Of a stretch of DNA of 64,000 bases, positions 46,521 through 58,400 are shown in pieces (position 1 is the first letter of the stretch; each line of letters starts with the position of its first letter). Position numbers and translations under genes: made by a program. The notes below the pieces were generated by a model. The model did no database searches. It was not told where the DNA came from and worked only from the letters and a program-made list of their open reading frames with translations. The stretch is from Ornithodoros turicata (lineage: Eukaryota > Arthropoda > Arachnida > Ixodida > Argasidae): assembly GCF_037126465.1 (NCBI RefSeq), contig NC_088207.1, positions 20,103,049-20,167,048 on the forward strand, given 5' to 3'.

Positions 46521-46718
46521 AACAAAGACGGTTAAGAGCATCAACTGTTTACTATATACATAAAAACAAGACTTTCGTGCAGTAGGCTGCACTTCTTCAG
46601 GTTTTGTCTTGTTTGTTTTGTTTTGTTTTGTGAAAAACCTGAAGAAGTGCAGCCTACTGCACGAAAGTCTTGTTTTTATGTATATAGTAAACAGTTGATG
46701 CTCCTAACCGTCTTTGTT
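46521..46718. mobile_element. Foldback MITE (unit C copy of 24621-24806)
   Basis: Arms starting AACAAAGACGGTTAAGAG and ending CCGTCTTTGTT face each other; the spacer has a longer TTTTG repeat than in B. Confidence 0.75.
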
Positions 46719-49232
46719 ATTTATGAATACATTCATCGGAACCGGCCGTCTAACTGGGGTGCGAATAAATACATAGTTTCGATGTACCCCTACCCCTTAG
46801 TACAGCAGGACCCAATCAACAGATGAGATTCTGAGTCACGCACGCTATCATTGGTTTCGGTAGGTGCAGTAACTTGACGATGACGTTACCAACGGTATAT
46901 TAAGAGTCGCCAATACCAAAAATGAAGCGAAGCGCATTACAAACTAAAGATGTCTATTTTTCTTTTCCGTGCGGAGAAAGTCTAAATATTGCGTAATTAG
47001 CACGATACAGTAAGTATCATTGTTGCAGTTTCATTATGACGAAAAGAAAGACACAAACTTGTGATTATTTATCGCGCATACCATTGTCGCTGCTTTTATC
47101 CTATAGCCCTTTTTGCCCTGAATGGAGCCCTTCAGCACAGTGCGTAAAAGTGGCATGTTTCAAGGTCGGCGAAAGAAAAAACAAAGGGGAAACAGGGGAA
47201 AAGAAGTGACGTTTCGGCAAGATTGCTTCCTCAAACAGGTTCATCAGCGTCTTCAGATATATGTTTAAAGCGTATGCGCCTAGCACCATCAAACGTGCCA
47301 CGTGTCATCTTCTCAAAGATCATTGCACATATGCACACGTTAGAGCAAACACCCTGTATAATTATATGCATCAAAGCTATCGCACGCACGTTGTCGAAGA
47401 TTCTGGCGCTTATGATTGCTCTAGGCACAGTGAGGCACGGGGCAGAGTATCACATTGCCGATATCTGCCTCATTTGGGAACCTTAGAAAAGCACTACGAA
47501 CGTTATCCGTCGAACAGTGCGACATCGTCATTAGTTCCCGCAAATCGGCAATCGGTATGCAAATGGTATTGGCGGACGTATTTCGACGACGAAGAGGTAT
47601 TTTGATGAGATTTCTTTGTGGCATACAACAATAGTGACCTGAATCATACGCCTCACGACTGGAGGAAATGAAAGCGGAATCACACGGAATTAGAATCAAA
47701 CGATGACACGCCGTTTGCTCGCGCTGAGTCACGCGCTGGTGTGTCCATCTCACTGTGTGATTGGGCACGGCGTTACTGGAGCACACGGGGCACACTGAAT
47801 CAATGTACTCGAGGGTCCGATCCTATAGCCGAGGACGGTAGCCGTGTTGGGAAGGTGAGCATTGCTTCCAGCACCGTGTGCCAGAGATCTCCGGCGCACG
47901 TCAAAAGAATCCCAGCAAATAGACGATTTCAGAAATTGCATGGATGGCCCACCAGAGAGCACCGTGTTGCGAAAGCCCCGCTGCACCTTGGGATTTAGTT
48001 TTCATGAGTCAGAGAGAAGAAGAGCGCAAACGGTTTCGGTTTTCTTTCTCCTTCACCTCCCGCAACTTCGAGCAACAGGCAGCGAGCACGAATGCAAACC
48101 ATTTCCCATGACGCATTGCGCGATGCGCGTGACTTGGGCGACGGAGGGCCCCCGTGCGGAGCACAAGGGCAATATCTGAAATCGCCTATTATCCGGAGTC
48201 CTACCCTGCGGCACGTGCAGCATGTCGCCACACAAATTGGCTAACTCACCTTACGTGTAAATCTACTACCCATTTGATTGTCCTTTTGCTTGTACATAAA
48301 GCCAAGTGTCTGGCAGGAGAGAATGCCGCGGGTCGTGGAAAATACGAAGGTTTTCTGAGCAAGAAAATACCCAATTATTTTGTCGACCCCGACGTTCCTG
48401 ATACGGCACTGCTAAAAGGTATGAGGCAGGAGACGCCCTGAGTCCTGCTACGCGTTCGAAGTTAACTTTCCATCAATTAACTCGTTGTACGCTCGAGGTA
48501 TCATACTCCCCCACTGGTAGTAACTCTCTGCCCGAGCCTGGTGCATGCAGTGACGAGGGTCTGCTTGTCGCTTGTCGCAGCGCTTATTTTGCGTTGCCAG
48601 TATGATTTGTTCCAGCCACTGGAGTTAAAATGTAAAGTTGTACAGAAATGCAAAAATCGACGAACTTTTTCGTCTCACTGTGCCTCACGATCCTCCGTAT
48701 TCAGTTCGCCGTGTGAAAGCAGTGTACTTTATCACTCTGACATCAAAACACGAAGCGTCAAGCATCGTTGTGGAGGATCCTCCACAGCAACGTTTGCCTT
48801 TCTCTTTACGTCCATCTAGCCACTGAAAGTCGCAAAAGGGGTTGGGTTCGTAACTATATGCAGTGCTTGACGTAATAACCAAACACGTATTCGCATATTG
48901 TTTACACGCATATATTATTCTCCGTTCCTGGTTTGCAGGTGATGAGGCGCTACACTATGTGAAGATGACGTTGAGAACACTCGCTCTTTCTTCTATCGGG
49001 GTTTCCGTGACTGTAGTCCTCCTGTACATGGTGGAAATGAACCCGACCTCTGTGAGAACTATCTCCGTCTGCATATGCTGCGTCTTCTGCAGAGTGGGAG
49101 GAATATTGTCAGTTCTTGTTGGAAAGCTAGTACGTATGTTCGAAATCTCATCCCTTAGCATCTAGCATGGCATCATTTTGCAAAACTAGTAATGATGGAG
49201 ACGGGGAGAGCTTCTGGCGCAGCATATGTATA

Positions 49233-50275
49233 CAGGGTGTCCACGCTAAGTGTGAACAGATTTAAAAAAATATATATAACACTTTTTCCAAGATGAAATC
49301 AATTGCAATATAGCATATGCTGAAGGGCACTCCCTAGCAGGGCATTAGCAAAGTCCAAAGGCAATGTCTTAATTAACTTTCATTAATTAACTTTTTAATT
49401 ACAAAAGCTACAAAGTTGTCCCAATGAGAACATCTGTTCCTTTCGGTCACCTGATATCGTAGCCGTTTTCAGGACAAAAATCCGTTCGATAGATCGCCCG
49501 CAAAAAATTCGAGAAGGAACGCCATTTTTTCTTTATTTTCTTCATTGCGCTTCTTAGAAGACGCGTATTTCCTTCATCCCCAACGGGAGAGGGGGAAGGA
49601 GCACACTATCGCCTCTCGCGTCCTGGAAAAAGATTAAAAGAAAATGCAACCCAAGATAAGGCCAGTTCGATAGAGTCACCCGACACATTTGTTTTTGTTT
49701 TGTTTCCGCAAGTTAACCCAAGCAGCACAATGTACTGAAAGTCGGGTGCAATAGGGGTGGACGGGTAGGTGGAAGGCCTTGAACAGACTCGTGACACTAA
49801 AGAACATTGATAAGACGCATACCGTCTACCCCTATTGCACTCGACTTTCAGTATATTGTGCTGCTTGGGAAAGCTCATCTTCGACGCATGAGGCGGCACT
49901 GTGCTCCTTCCCCCTCTGCCGTTGGGGATGAAGGAAATACGCGTCTTCTAAGAAGCGCAATGAACAAAATAAAGAAAAAAATGGCGTTCCTTCACGAATT
50001 TTTTTGCGGGCGATCTATCGAGCGGATTTTTGTTCTGAAAACGGCTACGATATCAGGTGACCGAAAGGAACAGATGTTCTCATTGGGACAACTTTGTAGC
50101 TTTTATAATTAAAAAGTTAATTAATGAAAGTTAATTAAGACATTGCCTTTGGACTTTGCTAATGCCCTGCTAGAGAGTGCCCTTCAGCATATGCTATATT
50201 GCAATTGAGTTCATCTTGGAAAAAATGCTATATATATTTTTAAAAAATTTGTTCACACTTAGCGTGGACACCCTG
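49233..50275. mobile_element. 1.04-kb foldback element (CAGGGTGTCCACGC ends), full arms
   Basis: Left arm 49233-49600 and right arm about 49870-50275 are long inverted repeats ending CAGGGTG/CACCCTG with TA outside. It contains a second element at 49717-49869. The same insertion is shortened in unit B (26699-27309) and absent from A. It lies in the intron between exons 8 and 9. Confidence 0.8.
49717..49869. mobile_element. 153-bp nested MITE (CCCAAGCAGCAC ends)
   Basis: The ends CCCAAGCAGCACAATGTACT and the inverse ATTGTGCTGCTTGGG, with inner CACCCC-type arms, interrupt the host foldback element. B has the empty site AAGTTAAAGCTC (about 26903). AA is repeated at both edges (49715-49716, 49870-49871). 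Confidence 0.8.
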
Positions 50276-51670
50276 TATATGCAAAACCACCACTGCTCTC
50301 ATAGCCTACACTCTAAAAACAGCACTTCACCACATAACATGCTGAAGGCCAGTCCACAGCATACAATAATACTGGTATTGCATTCACCCTATGGCGAAGT
50401 TTTTCATACAGTATAGCAGTACAACCGACGCAGATGGCGCCTCTCACGACATTCGCCGTCATCCGAAACAATATACTGTAGCTCAAAACAAGAAGTGACA
50501 TAGTAACCGGTTTGATAAAAGTGACATAAAAAAACTACGTTGCAATAGCACAGTCTTTGCAGATGTATACCTTGTGTCATAGCCGCAAACTTGTGGCGTC
50601 GCAATACAGTATATGCGCACTGTGTATTGAGTTTATTAAGCGGGGATTTGTGCGGGGATTGCGGGGATTTGTCACTGGCAGGAACCTAAAAATTAGGTTT
50701 GGCATGTCACTCAAACAAGTACTTTTCTTTGGTAGTTCTTTTCTACGGTTACACAAAATTTCACCGACGTGGAGGTGTAGCTCGGAATGGCGAAGCGGGG
50801 ATTTCGTGACAAAAAGAAAAAAAAAAAGATCAACCGCATCCATTCATGTTTTTGTGGCATCAAGCTTGACGCTGGACGTTTCACCGCAGGACATTGTGTC
50901 TGGAGAGGTGACTCAAACGGCGCTCTATGCGGTGGCCTGCATAGTTGCCGGGTTTCTCGTAACCGGGCTTCCTGAGACAAGAATGGTCATTCTACCAGAG
51001 GTGACCAAGAAGCAGGATATCTTTCGGTACGTAACAGAATGCGATATTGACAACATAATGCATTCCTGAAAAGAATATCGTGCTGACGGGAAGCCCATAC
51101 TGATCAGACCGCTCTTTCATTCACATTGAAATGGCTAGCCTTTCGCTGCTCGTACGAGCGCACACCATTATAAGTGGCTGTGAAACGTCCTAGCGTACCA
51201 GGCAGGGCGGGTCCAGATCTACGTGTATCGCCCGGGTCGCAATCCATTTAATCGCATGCGCTACATGTATACTTTGTTGCTCGTTCCTCGTATCGTATGG
51301 TAATTAGAGCGCAGCAGTATGCAAGTTGTAACGGACCACCTTGTATTTTTTCCCCACCAGAATAGAACCTCTACGGGTTGCAAAGGCTTCCAAGAGAAGA
51401 CCGGAAGAAACTACGAAATCTGTGACTCCTGTAGAGGAGAGATCACTTGGAGAACTTCCTTTCTCTTCGGAACGAGCATCTCGAATGAGTTACTTAAAGG
51501 ATATAAGTAGCGCGCTCTAGCGAGTCAAGCTAAGGGCTCACACATAAGGGTTTTACCAGAACCAGGCCTATTGAAATGCGATGAAACGATGCATGATCTT
51601 ATATGTATAATAATGTAGATAATGCGATTACACATACGATACCGATTTTCTCACGTCCGTTGTTTCGCTT

Positions 51671-51723
51671 ATTATTTATTTATTTTACCCTCAAGGCCCA
51701 AACGTGCAATACAGAGAGCAGTT
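51671..51723 (-). mobile_element. 3' stub of LINE at the end of the tandem array
   Basis: Matches the 3' terminus of the LINE at 6671 and 29133 (TTATTTATTTATTTTACCCT) but stops after about 53 bases. It marks the right-hand homology breakpoint. Confidence 0.65.
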
Positions 51724-51894
51724 TTATTCTTCAAAGTAGAGTAGCCGGTAGCCACCTCTCGGCAGGCCCGTCGACATGATTCGGCTGCAGTCGTTGTTCA
51801 GCACACCATTCATTCCAGCTTATAGATCAGTGTCCCCAATCCTGAATTTGCGTGACTTTCTTAGCAACATCTTTTTCTTCTTTTTTAATTTCGT

Positions 51895-52180
51895 GTTAGC
51901 GCCGCGGAGCAACTGTGGCTATGAGCGCCGTACAGATGTGGGCAGATGTAGAGAGGGCAGCAGGAAGGAGTGGGGGACAGAGGAGTTGGTCTGCCTCCTA
52001 TGTCGACTTCATGGGGGAACTGTGCCGACATTCGCCTGGAAAGTCTTCGGAAAACCCAGGGAAAACCTCAGACAGCACAGCCGGTGGTAGGATTCGAACC
52101 CGTCACCTCCCAGTCTTCAGCACGACCCTGGCTACCGCCAACGGGCGGGGACGCCTTAAGCTGCTCGGCCATACCTCTGG
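51895..52180 (-). mobile_element. tRNA-derived SINE with intact head, minus strand
   Basis: The tRNA Leu/Ser-like head lies at about 52080-52176 on the minus strand: GGTATGGCCGAGCAGCTTAA (A-box) and GGGTTCGAATCCTA (B-box), with a long variable arm between. The body (51900-52075) matches the SINE bodies at 15530-15655 and 33575-33690, so this copy identifies the head of that family. Confidence 0.75.
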
Positions 52181-52359
52181 TTTATTCAGTTTCGCTTAGC
52201 TCATGAAAATTAGTGACACTCAGGAACATTGTTTACATCAGGCTGCCTGATTAAGAAGTAACCAAAAGGGATAACAAGCAGAAATTCTGCTTCATCGTTC
52301 TGTCACTTTTTCGCTGTGCTCCACGTCTTCCATATTATGAAAAGTAGCGGTAGCGGATA

Positions 52360-52587
52360 GAGTCACTAAATAAGCTACGCTTCAGAGTAGCGACACTGAG
52401 CCGCCATGTTGTTTCGGATGACCTCCAGCTCCATCCATTTGGCCCTCTTCGAAGTGTCGTCTTCTTCCACTGCTGAACTTCACCTTCATCTATTTCTACT
52501 GCCAAAATAGAGGTGGGGCTGGAGGTCATCCGAAACAACATGGCGGCTCAGTGTCGCTACTCTGAAGCGTAGCTTATTTAGTGACTC
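52360..52587. mobile_element. 228-bp palindromic MITE, TA target
   Basis: Ends GAGTCACTAAATAAGCTACG and the inverse, arms nearly perfect over about 75 bp; TA on both sides. It is inserted in a TAGCGG-rich repeat (about 52340-52740). A half-element with the core AGAGTAGCGACACTGAG lies at about 56050-56150. Confidence 0.8.
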
Positions 52588-53205
52588 TAGTAGTGGAGAA
52601 AGTGTCCGCCGCTATACCCGTATTTGTAGCGGAAAAACTTTTTCCGTTACCAATTTAAAATGTAGCGCGATCACTACTCCGCTACTGAACTGAACAAAGT
52701 AGCAAATACGGTAGTGGGGCTACTAGTATGTACAACACCGCTGTGTACAACTGTACCGCTATGTACAACACTGCGTGTAACCATACTCGATAGCGGGCAT
52801 GCACAGGCCCATTATGATTTACTTTCACAGCGTGCTTCTGGGAGGAATGAACTTTGACGGGTGGATTTTTTTTAGCGTACTTTAAATGTTTTATTAATAA
52901 AAGTTGGTAACAGGGTACACCCCACTCTTTTCACATCTCCATTCTTTTATAGCTACGGACAGTTGTGTGAGCAACGAATAACATGTGGCAAACGATAGTG
53001 AAAATAAATGCGAATGCTTTCAAATATTATTGCAACGATCTTACGATTTTGAATGTACTGAAAAACGTAACTGGTTACAGCTGAAAGTTACACTCTTTTT
53101 CAGATGAATTAGTTATCTACTATAGTTGCTTTTCGGGTAAGTAGTTATTGCAGTTAGTTAGTTTTCCTCAAGACTTATCAATAGACAGTATGTGTTAAAA
53201 TTGTA
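52588..53205. other. Intergenic between SLC22 array and beta-mannosidase gene
   Basis: A TAGCGG/CCGCTA-rich repeat continues to about 52740; beyond it no gene or clear repeat was seen. Confidence 0.4.
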
Positions 53206-53220
53206 TTTATTCGATTTATT
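53206..53220 (-). terminator. Polyadenylation signals of beta-mannosidase gene
   Basis: Two AATAAA hexamers on the minus strand (53215-53220 and 53206-53211), 41 and 50 bases after the stop codon, implying a short 3' UTR. Confidence 0.7.
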
Positions 53221-53260
53221 CAATCCGACGACGCCAAAACAGCACAATTTCCACAGAACC

Positions 53261-53548
53261 CTATGACAGTACAACTGCTTCCCGCGCTGTCCCTGTGCTG
53301 GCTGTGGCAGTGTCAGGAAGGGAAACTGCTGTTATCGCAGACCTGAGGTACTCCGGCGTGATAGCTTCTTTTGTAAAGAAGTGCAGGTCCATCGTTGGTT
53401 CCAACATCACGAATCCGTTGTCTGAGAAGTAGCCACTGATATTGCGCGCATTCAGCCACACAAACAACGCAATATAATTAGTGGCTACAGTTACGGTGAA
53501 GTCTTTCATTAAGTTATGCCCGGCGAACGGGCCACTTACGTTGGTTAT
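53261..53548 (-). CDS. MANBA: MANBA terminal exon
   Basis: 95 residues plus stop, starting ITNVSGPFAG after acceptor CTCCTCTTCAG. Contains FSDNGFVM, the Ig-like domain landmark. The tail TATASTGTAREAVVLS replaces the usual short C-terminus. Confidence 0.9.
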   Translation of the reverse strand: MTNVSGPFAGHNLMKDFTVTVATNYIALFVWLNARNISGYFSDNGFVMLEPTMDLHFFTKEAITPEYLRSAITAVSLPDTATASTGTAREAVVLS

Positions 53549-55376
53549 CTGAAGAGGAGAAAAAGACTGATCTGTAAAATAGCAGACATTTACGAGTATA
53601 GTCCGTCCCAACTTCCTAAACGCGATCTGCCTATGCAACTACGTTGGAAAGATAATCTAAAATGTACCTGCGATTGACTGCCTTTAAAAATGAACCAAAG
53701 AAGTGTAGTGCCAGGAATAGATTACTGTGAACGACGAAACACAAACATATTTATTTTAAATCCCTAATGATAATCGTGCCGTGCTTTCCTGCGTTATTGA
53801 AAGAATGGTTAGGAAGTGAGTGTGGTGGTGACTAGAATACGCGATGAAAAAAAAACTATGGAGACGACGAAAATACAAACGTGTGTGTGTGTGTGTTTGT
53901 TTGTTCATCGTCACCCTAGTCTTGTTTTCTTTTTTTCTTTTTCATTATGTATTGTTGCATTACGTGGCGCCACTGCACCTCTGCTCGTGTCGCGAGATCT
54001 GTGGACAGTTGTCTCCAATGGGTCACACCACGGCTCATCAAATGATCCTTTGCGCATACAGATCATGCTTGGGCGAAGAACTGTACGTTTTATGCACCAA
54101 TACACGTTTCCAGGTGTTCGCTGTCCGGACACTGGGTACGTAACAATGCACGATTGATCCAAAGGGCCAGTTGAGATGGGCCCTTCATCGACCCTGTATA
54201 TGTTCCCAGCGGCGCCTTTCCTGTTCCGCGTGGCATTTTGTCGGAGACGTTGGTCCATATTCTTTCTTTATCGAAGCGTCCTCTTCACGCGAAGACGTCT
54301 TCACAGCATACAACAACCGGCTATTCACGCGTGCGACAGCTGCAGTTTTCATTGGCCTTCTTCGGGCCTGTATATACCTCCACACGAAAACCCACACGAT
54401 TCACAGAGCACAGACTATGTAGCATATTTTCCGAGACAGTGTGTGCTTGACATGAATGACTGTGACACATAAATTTTCGCAGCACAGCGGTGCTTCCACA
54501 TAGACGTTTTGCCCCGATATGGCGTCAGTGAAATGCGCTGTGAATATATCCACAACAATTGATGAAAATCGGATCCATCAAACGGTGTAACCCACTAAAT
54601 GTCGTATAAGTTGTTGGGTGCCTCTTGTTCTTCTTTATTTTTTGTGCGCGCACTTTGGACGTGTGAGATCTACGCTAACACGTGTTCACACACACACTTA
54701 CCGTAAGGGTGGCGTTCCTGAGTCCCTTGATATTCTTGGGGGTCTCAGGTAGAAGATAATTTGCAGGTCCCAGAGGTCGTCCCATTTTGTCAGTGAGTGT
54801 AAACCAAAGGAAGCATGTAGCAGAGGTACAGGATGTCATGTTCATAAAGTCACCTAACCTCGAAACGTACGCTTGTACAGAGCCTTCCCGACGCTGTAGA
54901 GGAAATAAGTGAGCCAATTAGAACGTCCTTTTTATTAGTATAAGACATCCAATGTAACCACTATCGCAGCCTGCACGACGTGTGACATCAGCGTTCTCCA
55001 GATAGCGTGTCTCACAACGGACGTACTGAGTAGTATTCAAATTCAAACGGAGCGTTCCACAGATTGGCAAGTTGGTAAGCATTAAATCTTAGGAGAGCTC
55101 GAGACACCCAAAAACACTGCTCCCTCAGATCTTTCTTTGTTTTTTTTTTGCGGTTTCAGTATCATGCATTGCAAATATCGGTCCTTACAACGCTCACGAC
55201 ACTAACTTTCTCACGAACTGGATGTGTTCCATGGAGACCTAAAAATTCGCACTTTTTCGGGAGTTAATTTTACGAATAAAAATAAATAAGCAAGTTCGCA
55301 CGAAGGCCAGATATGACGGAAATGAGTTAGCATTAGAGATTCTCCTATGGATTTTGTTGTGCGTGTGCGTGTGCGT

Positions 55377-55456
<80 letters not shown>

Positions 55457-58400
55457 CGTTTTGTACGTTCCCTCGCCATATATATGTTCTCGTTCTTTCG
55501 GCTACGCTCTCGTAAGCGGTCACGCACACTGCTCGTACAAGGGACCATATCCATACGTGTAAACCACGCATTCACACACTCACGTAGCTACACATGCTCG
55601 GGAGAAAAAGCCATCTACACAGCGTATTGCACGCCAACCTCTCGAGCTCCTTCGCGCGACGCCCTTTTCCACTTCTCTGTACACCGACGGACGACACTGG
55701 GATTTCGTTCGCGTGACCGTTCTAATGCTGAGTCATTAATAATAATGAAAGAAAGCGACGCACGTACCACGTCCAAAACAACGCTGAATCGATGAACGGG
55801 AGCAAAGTTTCCCCATGAGTATAAATCAATATGAAGCACAGCATTTGGAAAATCTTCTTGAAGGTCATTAACGACGTAAGCATGAAGTTCCCCGGTCGAG
55901 GAGAGGTAGTCGTTGAGAAACGGTACCACAATGAGCGGACTGAAGAACCGGCGAGCGAAATAATGGAGCATCTTCCATCTGCCTCCGTATTCTGCGTAAA
56001 ACAAAGACCTTTTAAATTTCAATACTGGTCTGGGTTCTACACCCGTGAAGTTATCCTTAGAGTCATTAAATTCAGAGTAGCGACACTGAGTTCTAAGTGC
56101 GAGCAGAAGCGCCATGTTGTTTCCGCATCATACCCGTGCCGTCTACGGTTGTAGACAAAGACGGCTAACGTAATGCTCCCCGTGGGATGGTGAAGCGTGG
56201 GTGATTGCTGTGCGATAATCCATGTATTGTCCATGAGAGCACCCCGAAGATGTCAAGTTGAGCTCAATGCTGCATTCTTTAGAAAAAATGCTGGTCAATT
56301 TTATACCTTTTAAGGTGGTAATGGTTTGTCACCAATGCTAGTCCCACAAATGTGTCAAGTTTAATTCATTTCACAGAGTGGTAAATTCCAACCGTGTACA
56401 TGGGTCGTAGCGTTACCGCCCTGGGTGTCAAATGTATACCCTTCAAGTGTGCAAATGGATTGTCCTAGGGCACTCTGTATATAATATATAATATATGTTA
56501 TATAACCACCCTGCGTATGTTTCCTTCCGAAAGATGGCGCCGCAATCGAGGAGGTAAAAAGTCCTGTCGTACCCTTCCGCATGGGGCGATACAGCAGAAG
56601 CTGTAAGAGAGCCGGTTACCTCTTCGAACCTTTTCTTTTTTTTTCTAAGAGTGTGTCAAGGATGTCAAGGCTGGTCTGGTGCTTGCAACTGAGAGCAAGT
56701 TCTCACGCGCGCACGATAGATGACATCGCGACGCTGACATAGCGCGGATACAAGATAGCGCCCGCTCGCTCTTGTGACTGAGTGTCGCTGGCCTTAAAGG
56801 GACTATGAAACGATTTTTTTCTTCGTTTCGTTCGAAGGAAGACATTTTTTTGAGTCTAGAACCGAAATTTTACTTTCGTCGCGAGCGGATTTCTCGGGAG
56901 CGAATTTAATCGGAGCGGCGAAGGGAGGACAGCTGGCGCCGCGCCGTGACGAGCTGCCGAGCGGAGACACAACGGGTAACTTGACGCGACCACGGCCGGC
57001 TCAGCAACACGTCATCGTGACGTGTTGCCGAGCCGAGGAATCCCGCCTGGAGCATGCGCCGTAGGATCCCGCGTATGCGTTCATCGGGAGTGGAAATCTC
57101 CATGACAGCAGCTTTCGCGCGATCGGCAGATTTCGGCAGTGGCGGCAGCCACAGCGCGAGCTCGCTGCATTACTTGCCATTGTGCAACACCGGTGACGTA
57201 ACGGGGAACCGAAGAGCGGTCCGTACAGTTACACCATCGGCAGGGAAATATGCGCGGGAGAGAAGGAACGCGGAAGAGACATTTCCAGCGCGCGCTCCTC
57301 GCAGAGTGGAGCGATTTCGTCCGGAAAAATTTGTGGCATATTAGTTTCTCTGCGGGAAGAACAGTTTCCATCGAAAAAAAGTATGGGGGTTCGGGAAATT
57401 TCATAGTCCCTTTAAGCGAAACGTATTTACTGACTTTTTTGTGACTAGTCGTCTCAAAGAGGGTGATATATTTGAGGGTGCGGGTGATATATATTTGAAT
57501 GGCACGCATAAGAACAGTATAGCGCTCTGAAATAGATAATAGTGAGTTTAGTGCATTGTACGCTGTCACCTTTGCGTACATAAGCGATTGAGTCGTGGTA
57601 CTGCACAACGCGCGGAGCTCTCTTTATGTTTTGCACGTGCGCAAAGGCGACGATGCAATAAAACTCTCTAATGAAAACTTCGTGTGCGAATGGGAAACGA
57701 ACACGGCGCACTATAAAGTCGACCTTAAAGGAGTACAAAGGGCCGTCGAAAAGCATTCAGATTGAGACATCTGATGAAAGTGTGTGTGTGTGGTTCGCCG
57801 GTCAGCGGGGGTCGGTGCCTTGTCCTTGTGTCGCCGTAAACCAGTTTTGCCGGTTCTCCAGGAGAATTGGGGATAAAAGGAGCGACCGAATCACTACCGA
57901 GCGAGGAGGAAGGCTTTTTCAGAACCCCGAACAGCCGAGTAGCAGACGACATTTCTCTAGACCAATCAGCGAGCGTTCTCCTTACAGCGTCAGCGCGAGG
58001 TTCCAGGCAGATCACAGGCTGGTACTGCTCTTCACCGCCGTGGCGCACCGTGGCTTTTTGCGGCGTACTTTAAATTCAATTTCTGCGATAATTATGAGTG
58101 TGTGGTGTGAATTAGTTCGCATGGTGCATTTTACTGCTTAACAGTTTGATAGGAAGAAAACTGGATGTTTAAACTGACTGCTGTGCTACTTTATACTGCG
58201 TTTTCAATCCATGAAAATTGCGTCCGTGCGCACTACATGCACTTTCACACGTGAGACCGGCTTTCTGGGAGTGGGACAACGAGCCAAGAGTGTCCTGGAT
58301 TTCACGCATCGGCGTACAAGTCGAAACAATTGCACACCCGTACAATTGTGAAGTATTCAATAAAGGCATTGTTTGTGACTTTCACGCTATTGCACACAAT

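Larger units (their letters stand above)
38416..51520 (+). pseudogene. SLC22-family transporter, copy C, with nonsense codon in first exon
   Basis: Exons equivalent to copy B are 38416-38823, 39185-39288, 39820-39974, 40036-40204, 45391-45538, 45590-45780, 46068-46273, 48939-49129, 50890-51026 and 51361-51520. Lengths and splice sites are all identical to B. The single disabling change is at codon 136: GAG in B (17737-17739) is TAG in C (38821-38823). This removes the Glu of the conserved EWDTIC signature and would give a 135-residue peptide with one TM segment. Everything downstream is open, so the inactivation is young, the stop is polymorphic, or it is a sequence error. Other changes are mild (for example I to V in exon 4 and A to S at the end of exon 7). 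Alternative use as a non-coding or truncated product cannot be excluded. Confidence 0.8.
36882..51723. repeat. Tandem duplication unit C
   Basis: Begins with the same sequence as 15811 and stays collinear with unit B up to 51723, where homology stops inside the 3' end of a LINE (GAGAGCAGTTTTA). Beyond that point the DNA is single-copy in this window. Differences from B are mainly a LINE insertion (43596-44293), a 1-kb block near 47345-48380 missing in B, and a longer foldback element. Confidence 0.85.

Noticed and set aside
47421..47795. 124-codon minus-strand frame with cysteine pairs
   Set aside because: A partial match exists in unit A (593-796) but no domain was recognised, and duplication alone explains its conservation.
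55239..55795. Long frames encoding His-Thr or Cys-Val repeats
   Set aside because: They are translations of the (GT)n microsatellite at 55358-55455.
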